DNA from: a virus
Direction: 5' to 3' (one strand)
Length of the DNA: 31,587 nucleotides
Virus record (IMG/VR): IMGVR_UViG_3300050019_000099
Location: 1-31,587 of that record
Shown piece by piece: positions 28,189 to 31,587 of the stretch. The notes under the pieces were generated by a model that was not told the DNA's origin, searched no databases, and worked only from the letters and a program-made list of their open reading frames with translations. Within the stretch, counting starts at the first letter, position 1; every line of letters starts with the position of its first letter. A program made the translations under genes and the position numbers.

Positions 28189-28425
28189 CTACTTGTTGAC
28201 GCCGACGCCGTACTTCGTGAAGGCCGGCGAGAGATAGTTGTACGCGAACACGGCGACGGCGGCGATGCCGGCGGCCGCCACGGCCTTCCAGTCGCCCATC
28301 GACTTGTCCAAGATGGACGGCCCCCATGCGATCACGACGCCGAGCGCGGCGCCTATGAACACCTTGAGGAGTGTCTCGCCGATAGCGACGACCTGCTGGA
28401 ACGGGGTGGGGGTGGGTGTGGTCAT
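28189..28425 (-). CDS. Holin
   Basis: 78 residues from the ATG at 28425 (SD TAGGAGG overlapping the endolysin stop). Two hydrophobic segments: 'LKVFIGAALGVVIAWGPSIL' and 'WKAVAAAGIAAVAVFAYNYL', with a short charged N-terminus and a C-terminal tail. The size, two-helix topology and the position after the endolysin gene are typical of holins, which form the membrane lesion that releases endolysin. Confidence 0.8.
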   Translation of the reverse strand: MTTPTPTPFQQVVAIGETLLKVFIGAALGVVIAWGPSILDKSMGDWKAVAAAGIAAVAVFAYNYLSPAFTKYGVGVNK

Positions 28426-28435
28426 GGTGTACCTC

Positions 28436-29299
28436 CTAGAGAGTGGCGATGAACGCGTCTGCCTGTGCCTGCGTCGAGTCCGACGTCGTACGGCTGTGCA
28501 TCGTGAGTCCGCGCGTCTGTCCGTTGAGCACGATCGCCCGAGCACTCGCTGTCGGGGTGAGGATGAGGCCGGTCCGGCGCAGCCGCCCCTTGTGTGACTC
28601 GATGTTCTTGCCGCCGGCGAACGAGCGGAGCCACTGGTCGACCTGCGCACGCTTGATGACTGCCGCGCCGTTCCACACGTAGGTGCGCGGGAGGCTCGGG
28701 GTGGGCGCCGGCACGGGAGTGGGACTGTAGCCCCACTGTCCCACGTCCGCGGCGAGCATATCGTCAGCGTCGTAGTCGGGCATGATGCTGCCGTACTTCT
28801 TGCCGAACTGCAGCAGCACAAGGCCCTTGGGGCGCAGCCCGTAGCCGGGGAAGCCGGTGGACAGGCTCCTCCACCCCTTGGTGACGTGACCCGCCTTGAG
28901 CGCCGCGGCCACGAACGAGCCGGACGCGTAGACGCCGACGTTCTGCTTACCGATCGCCTGGGCGGCGCCGGCGAGCCAGTCGTTGCGCTCAGAGGTGTAG
29001 GGGACGTCCTCGTCGCAGGTGAAGTAGCAGAAGGGCCCCACGCCGCACGCCTTCATCGCGGCTTTCGCCTTGATCGCCGCGTTGGATCCGGCGGTCTTGC
29101 CGCCGCTGTCCATCATGGAGACGGTCGTCTCGTAGACGCAGGCGATGCCGAGGCCGGCCTTCTTGAGCGCGTCCGCCTCGGGCTTGGACAGGCACTTCCA
29201 CGCCGACGTGCCGACGTAGCGGATCACGACGGAGACTCCCGCCGCCTTGAGCTTGGCGATGTAGGGTCGCGTGTCGTTCGTGCAGTCGATCGCTCTCAT
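28436..29299 (-). CDS. Endolysin with DUF1906 (glycoside-hydrolase-like) domain
   Basis: 287 residues. The N-terminal ~195 residues match the Rv2525c-like DUF1906 TIM-barrel: 'MRAIDCTNDTRPYIAKLKAAGVSVVIRYVG', 'LSKPEADALKKAGLGIACVYE', 'GPFCYFTCDEDVP', and 'PKGLVLLQFGKKYGSIMPDYDADDML'. A Pro-rich linker (PTPVPAPTPSLP) leads to a C-terminal domain ('WNGAAVIKRAQVDQWLRSFAGGKNIESHKGRLRRTG') that may bind the cell wall. DUF1906 endolysins are typical of phages of Actinobacteria. No signal peptide is seen, consistent with holin-dependent release. Confidence 0.85.
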   Translation of the reverse strand: MRAIDCTNDTRPYIAKLKAAGVSVVIRYVGTSAWKCLSKPEADALKKAGLGIACVYETTVSMMDSGGKTAGSNAAIKAKAAMKACGVGPFCYFTCDEDVPYTSERNDWLAGAAQAIGKQNVGVYASGSFVAAALKAGHVTKGWRSLSTGFPGYGLRPKGLVLLQFGKKYGSIMPDYDADDMLAADVGQWGYSPTPVPAPTPSLPRTYVWNGAAVIKRAQVDQWLRSFAGGKNIESHKGRLRRTGLILTPTASARAIVLNGQTRGLTMHSRTTSDSTQAQADAFIATL

Positions 29300-29311
29300 C
29301 AGTGCCCCTCT

Positions 29312-30049
29312 CTAGAGCAGTTTCAGGTCCGCTTGCAGCTGCGCGAGTGAGAACCCCTCCATCGACTTCCCGGCGGTGAGCATCTCGGGCGAGAGGATGC
29401 ACCACGCCTCATCCACGTACTTCGTGAGGAACGCGGGCGTGAGCGCTTGCAGCTTCCCCCACGTCACGCAGTAGAGGTCGCCACGGAGCGCCACGAGCGG
29501 AATGTAGTGGCCGCCCTCTATCTTCGAGCGCGCGACCACGCTCCACGGCTTGCCTGCGTTGAACTGCGTCATGGCGCTCGCGGGGAACCGGATGCCGATG
29601 CCGGCCGCCCCGAAGAGATAGACGGCCTCCTCTATCTGCGTGAGGCCCTTGAGCGCGACGTACGCGCCGATCCTGTGGCGAACGCCCTTGGCGTCGAGCA
29701 GGCCCGTCTTGGCGCGGTACTTGAGTGCGGTGCGCACGTCTGTGCCCTGGTCGCTGTTCGGATCCGTCGGCGTGTAGCCGGTGACGGCGGAGTAGTCGGA
29801 GAGCACCGACGCGTCGGTGAAGGGCGCCTGATGCCCCGTCTCGGTCGTCCACAGCATCGTCTCGTGCGCGGCTCCGGCGAACACACAGTCGCCCACGGTG
29901 TCGTTGCCGAGCATCCCCCACAGCCCGACCGGACCCTCATGGCCGAACGTCCTGGGGTGCGGGGGCAGAGGGCCGGTGCGATACGAGGAGAAGCACAGGT
30001 CCCGTGAGTCCTTCGTCGCTTCGCGCTTGCCGAGCTTGTAGCTGTCCAT
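29312..30049 (-). CDS. Papain-like cysteine peptidase, putative lysis or virion protein
   Basis: 245 residues from the ATG at 30049 (GAGAGGA upstream). The motif 'WGMLGNDTVGDCVFAGAAHE' carries candidate C55, and 'EGGHYIPLVAL' carries candidate H181, followed by 'VTWGKLQAL'. These match the papain/C39-like peptidase pattern. I recognise the opening ('LGKREATKDSRDL..', 'LPPHPRTFGH') from actinobacterial phage proteins of unproven role. It is likely a peptidoglycan endopeptidase or a virion protease working with the next-door endolysin. Activity is inferred. Confidence 0.75.
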   Translation of the reverse strand: MDSYKLGKREATKDSRDLCFSSYRTGPLPPHPRTFGHEGPVGLWGMLGNDTVGDCVFAGAAHETMLWTTETGHQAPFTDASVLSDYSAVTGYTPTDPNSDQGTDVRTALKYRAKTGLLDAKGVRHRIGAYVALKGLTQIEEAVYLFGAAGIGIRFPASAMTQFNAGKPWSVVARSKIEGGHYIPLVALRGDLYCVTWGKLQALTPAFLTKYVDEAWCILSPEMLTAGKSMEGFSLAQLQADLKLL

Positions 30050-30071
30050 CGTTGGTATCCTCTCGCGTTCC

Positions 30072-30096
30072 CTTACCTGAGTGCAGGTGTGGTAAG
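30072..30096 (-). promoter_or_regulatory. Leader hairpin before the papain-like gene
   Basis: Arms CTTACC (30072-30077) and GGTAAG (30091-30096), with an inner CCTG/CAGG stem, lie just upstream of the SD of the gene at 30049. A regulatory or mRNA-stabilising role is possible. Confidence 0.35.
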
Positions 30097-30127
30097 TCTT
30101 GTCCCGCAACCCTCTCCATGCAGCTGT

Positions 30128-30193
30128 TGGTGGAGCGTCCCGGCAAGCTTGCTGCCTTCCATGAGCTGTCTTGCGGCCCGGGTCGGACGCTCC
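30128..30193 (-). ncRNA. Possible structured RNA ending in ACCA
   Basis: In the 157-nt gap 30050-30206, perfect 9-nt arms GGAGCGTCC and GGACGCTCC (minus strand; 30193-30185 and 30140-30132) enclose 44 nt, with the sequence ACCA directly after the closing arm. An inner GGCA/TGCC stem with a 7-nt loop is also possible. It lacks the conserved tRNA D-loop, anticodon and T-loop bases, so I do not call it a tRNA. It could be a leader structure. Confidence 0.3.
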
Positions 30194-30206
30194 GCCGCAG
30201 TCCATG

Positions 30207-30359
30207 CTACTCCTCGGGAGACTGGCCGTCTGCCTTCGCTGCAAGCGCCTCTTCCGCGTGGTGCATCCGGTACATGAGCGCGTCGAACCACTCAAGCGAG
30301 CACGGTGGCAGAATGTCCGCGATCTCGCGCCTCAGTTCACGCTCGGCACCTTCGTCCAT
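30207..30359 (-). CDS. Small protein (50 aa)
   Basis: ATG at 30359 with GGGGAGA upstream. MDEGAERELRREIADILPPCSLEWFDALMYRMHHAEEALAAKADGQSPEE is acidic and helical. It lies between the small basic gene at 30375 and the papain-like gene. Function unknown. Confidence 0.5.
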   Translation of the reverse strand: MDEGAERELRREIADILPPCSLEWFDALMYRMHHAEEALAAKADGQSPEE

Positions 30360-30374
30360 CTCGTCTCCCCTGGG

Positions 30375-30536
30375 CTACACGTAGTGTAGTTCCACTCCTA
30401 CCCCGCGACGGTTGCCCCACGTCTTGCGCTGCCCGCCGCGGACGCCTGCCAGTTCGTGCGGGTACAGCTCGCGATGAGCCTTACCCTCGACAGGAGATTG
30501 AGCGTTCCACCACTCCGCGGTCTGTCGGAACTCCAT
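30375..30536 (-). CDS. Small basic protein (53 aa)
   Basis: ATG at 30536 with AGGAG overlapping the stop of the previous gene. The sequence MEFRQTAEWWNAQSPVEGKAHRELYPHELAGVRGGQRKTWGNRRGVGVELHYV is Arg/Gly/Trp-rich. No family recognised. Confidence 0.55.
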   Translation of the reverse strand: MEFRQTAEWWNAQSPVEGKAHRELYPHELAGVRGGQRKTWGNRRGVGVELHYV

Positions 30537-30545
30537 GCGCAGCTC

Positions 30546-30995
30546 CTAGTCCGTGTACTCGGCCCGGGGGCGCTCGTCGTCGAGCGTCGTCTTGCGCTCC
30601 GTGCAGGTGGGGGCGAACACGCAGCGATACATGCGGTTGTCCTCCACCAGCTCCGCGATCTTGCGCTCAAGAGCCTTGCGGACCTGTGTGAGCTGCTTGG
30701 AGTAGGACGCCTGCATCCTGAGGCTGCGGAGTTCGAACTCCGTCTTGACCACGTCGACCTTCTTGTCAGCCTCGCGCTGGATCAGCTTGATGAGCCGATC
30801 GTTCGCCTCCTGCTCGGAGTCCTCCTTGAGCTTCGCGGCGGTTATCTCGAGCGTCTCTTCCTCGCGATTGCTCCGACGCCGGTTGTAGTACTGGTTGCCC
30901 ACGATCCCGAGGATCGTGAACAGGGCGGACACCGCGGCGACCGCGGCGACGAGCAAGGCCGGGTTGCTCATGAAGCTCGCGATGATGTGTTGCAT
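30546..30995 (-). CDS. Membrane-anchored coiled-coil protein
   Basis: 149 residues. An N-terminal membrane helix ('ALLVAAVAAVSALFTILGIVGNQYY') is followed by a basic stretch (NRRRSNREEE) and a coiled coil ('LEITAAKLKEDSEQEANDRLIKLIQREADKKVDVVKTEFELRSLRMQ', to ~residue 120). The C-terminal part has two Cys (RCVFAPTC). Position upstream of the lysis genes suggests a holin-like or spanin-like accessory, but a structural role is possible. Confidence 0.65.
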   Translation of the reverse strand: MQHIIASFMSNPALLVAAVAAVSALFTILGIVGNQYYNRRRSNREEETLEITAAKLKEDSEQEANDRLIKLIQREADKKVDVVKTEFELRSLRMQASYSKQLTQVRKALERKIAELVEDNRMYRCVFAPTCTERKTTLDDERPRAEYTD

Positions 30996-31012
30996 CGGTC
31001 GATCCCTTCCGG

Positions 31013-31183
31013 TCAGGTGGGTATCTTGGTCTTGCGCCGCGAGGAAGAGACGTCCTTTGCGGCGGCCTGTTCGACGAGCATCTGCTGAAGAGTCTTGACC
31101 TGCACTCGTGCCAGGTGGAGCTGCAAAACCACCTCATCGAGAGTGGCTCGGTACTCCGCTATCAGCATGTCCTTCTCGTCCAT
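31013..31183 (-). CDS. Small coiled-coil protein (56 aa)
   Basis: ATG at 31183. MDEKDMLIAEYRATLDEVVLQLHLARVQVKTLQQMLVEQAAAKDV.. is one long heptad-type helix with a basic tail (SSSRRKTKIPT). It probably forms oligomers; it may be a tail or chaperone-type peptide. No family recognised. Confidence 0.55.
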   Translation of the reverse strand: MDEKDMLIAEYRATLDEVVLQLHLARVQVKTLQQMLVEQAAAKDVSSSRRKTKIPT

Positions 31184-31196
31184 CGGGTGTCGCCTC

Positions 31197-31587
31197 CTAC
31201 TGGGTAGCTTGTGCGGGGCTTGTGGTGATGAGTCGCGGTGTGCCAGACGTCGCGTCCTGTGTGATCCAAAGTCGTCCCGAGGAGTCGAGCCACAGGGTGC
31301 AGCCCTTGGACCCGTTGTTTGAGAAGTAAAGGCCGTTGGTGGTGCCGGTCGGCGAGATGCCCATGCCCCCGGTGAGTCCCATGCCTCCGTTGGCGGTGAG
31401 GGTGCCGGTCATCGTGCCGCCCGCCTTCGGAAGATAGGACGACAGCGACGACGCATAGGCGAGCACATTGCTCTGGTAGGTCAGATGCCCCGACCCGTCG
31501 ATGTCGAGTCGGTAGGTCCCTATGTTGTCGCGGAAGTCCAAGTGGGCAAGGTCGCTGATGGCGTTATTTCCACAGTCCATGTTGGCA
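31197..31587 (-). CDS. Tail fibre protein, C-terminal part (truncated by window)
   Basis: The frame enters from the window edge and ends at 31197. It contains 'YLPKAGGTMTGTLTANGGMGLTGGMGISPTGTTNGLYFSNNG', the typical phage tail-fibre repeat (LPKAGGTMTGxL), then 'LWLDSSGRLWITQDA'. These repeats form trimeric fibre shafts that contact the host surface. The in-frame ATG at 31580 is probably internal, because the frame stays open to the edge. Confidence 0.8.
   Translation of the reverse strand, partial: ANMDCGNNAISDLAHLDFRDNIGTYRLDIDGSGHLTYQSNVLAYASSLSSYLPKAGGTMTGTLTANGGMGLTGGMGISPTGTTNGLYFSNNGSKGCTLWLDSSGRLWITQDATSGTPRLITTSPAQATQ

Noticed and set aside
30128-30193. tRNA gene
   Set aside because: Stem and ACCA are suggestive, but there is no anticodon arm, no GG in a D-loop and no TTC in a T-loop. 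Kept only as a low-confidence structured RNA.

Overview
The window is a tightly packed stretch of a high-GC tailed-phage (or prophage) genome. Every gene I can support lies on the minus strand, so transcription runs from coordinate 31587 down to 1. Neighbouring genes are mostly joined by 4-nt ATGA/GTGA stop-start overlaps or by Shine-Dalgarno sequences that overlap the preceding stop. The HK97-type head genes (terminase, portal, XkdF-like protease, major capsid protein) indicate a siphovirus-like member of the Caudoviricetes. The GC content, the DUF1906-type endolysin, the papain-like 'MLGND..GDC' protein and the actinobacterial-style kinase domain suggest an actinobacterial host. No integrase or tRNA was found.

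Layout in transcription order. (1) 31587-28189, tail end and lysis: the 3' end of a tail fibre gene, a coiled-coil protein, a membrane-anchored coiled-coil protein, two small orphans, a papain-like peptidase, a DUF1906 endolysin and a holin. (2) 28188-27895: a gene-free block with three GC-rich hairpins and a promoter. Its -35 region is a 20-bp element repeated exactly at 23228. (3) 27894-18375, early and accessory genes: nucleoside-deoxyribosyltransferase-like protein, XRE-like regulator, SNF2 helicase, zinc-ribbon/HNH protein, HTH protein, pentapeptide-repeat protein, a zinc-motif protein, an AbrB-zinc ribbon protein and many small Cys-rich orphans. (4) 18782-18375: a scarred segment where an adenine-methyltransferase gene and a DUF4406 gene survive only as their ends. 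(5) 18282-14906, replication: CHC2-TOPRIM-DUF927 primase-helicase, HNH endonuclease, then a 301-bp gene-free region with four GATAAC sites spaced exactly 12 bp apart, an AT-rich tract, a 14-bp palindrome and a promoter. (6) 14905-11753: small genes including a VRR-NUC nuclease and a ParB domain fused to the leftover tail of a methyltransferase. (7) 11763-1, packaging and head: terminase small and large subunits, a small HTH protein, portal, a C2H2 zinc-finger protein, Mu-F-like protein, protease-scaffold, major capsid protein and a probable decoration protein.

The most unusual points are: a portal protein carrying a C-terminal PI3/4-kinase/HipA-like kinase domain with its key residues present; a eukaryote-style multi-C2H2 zinc-finger protein in the head operon; the 12-bp-phased GATAAC array; the duplicated promoter/operator element; and three separate gene remnants (two methyltransferases and one DUF4406) that keep their ends and lack their cores. 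All functional calls come from reading motifs by eye; no searches were run.
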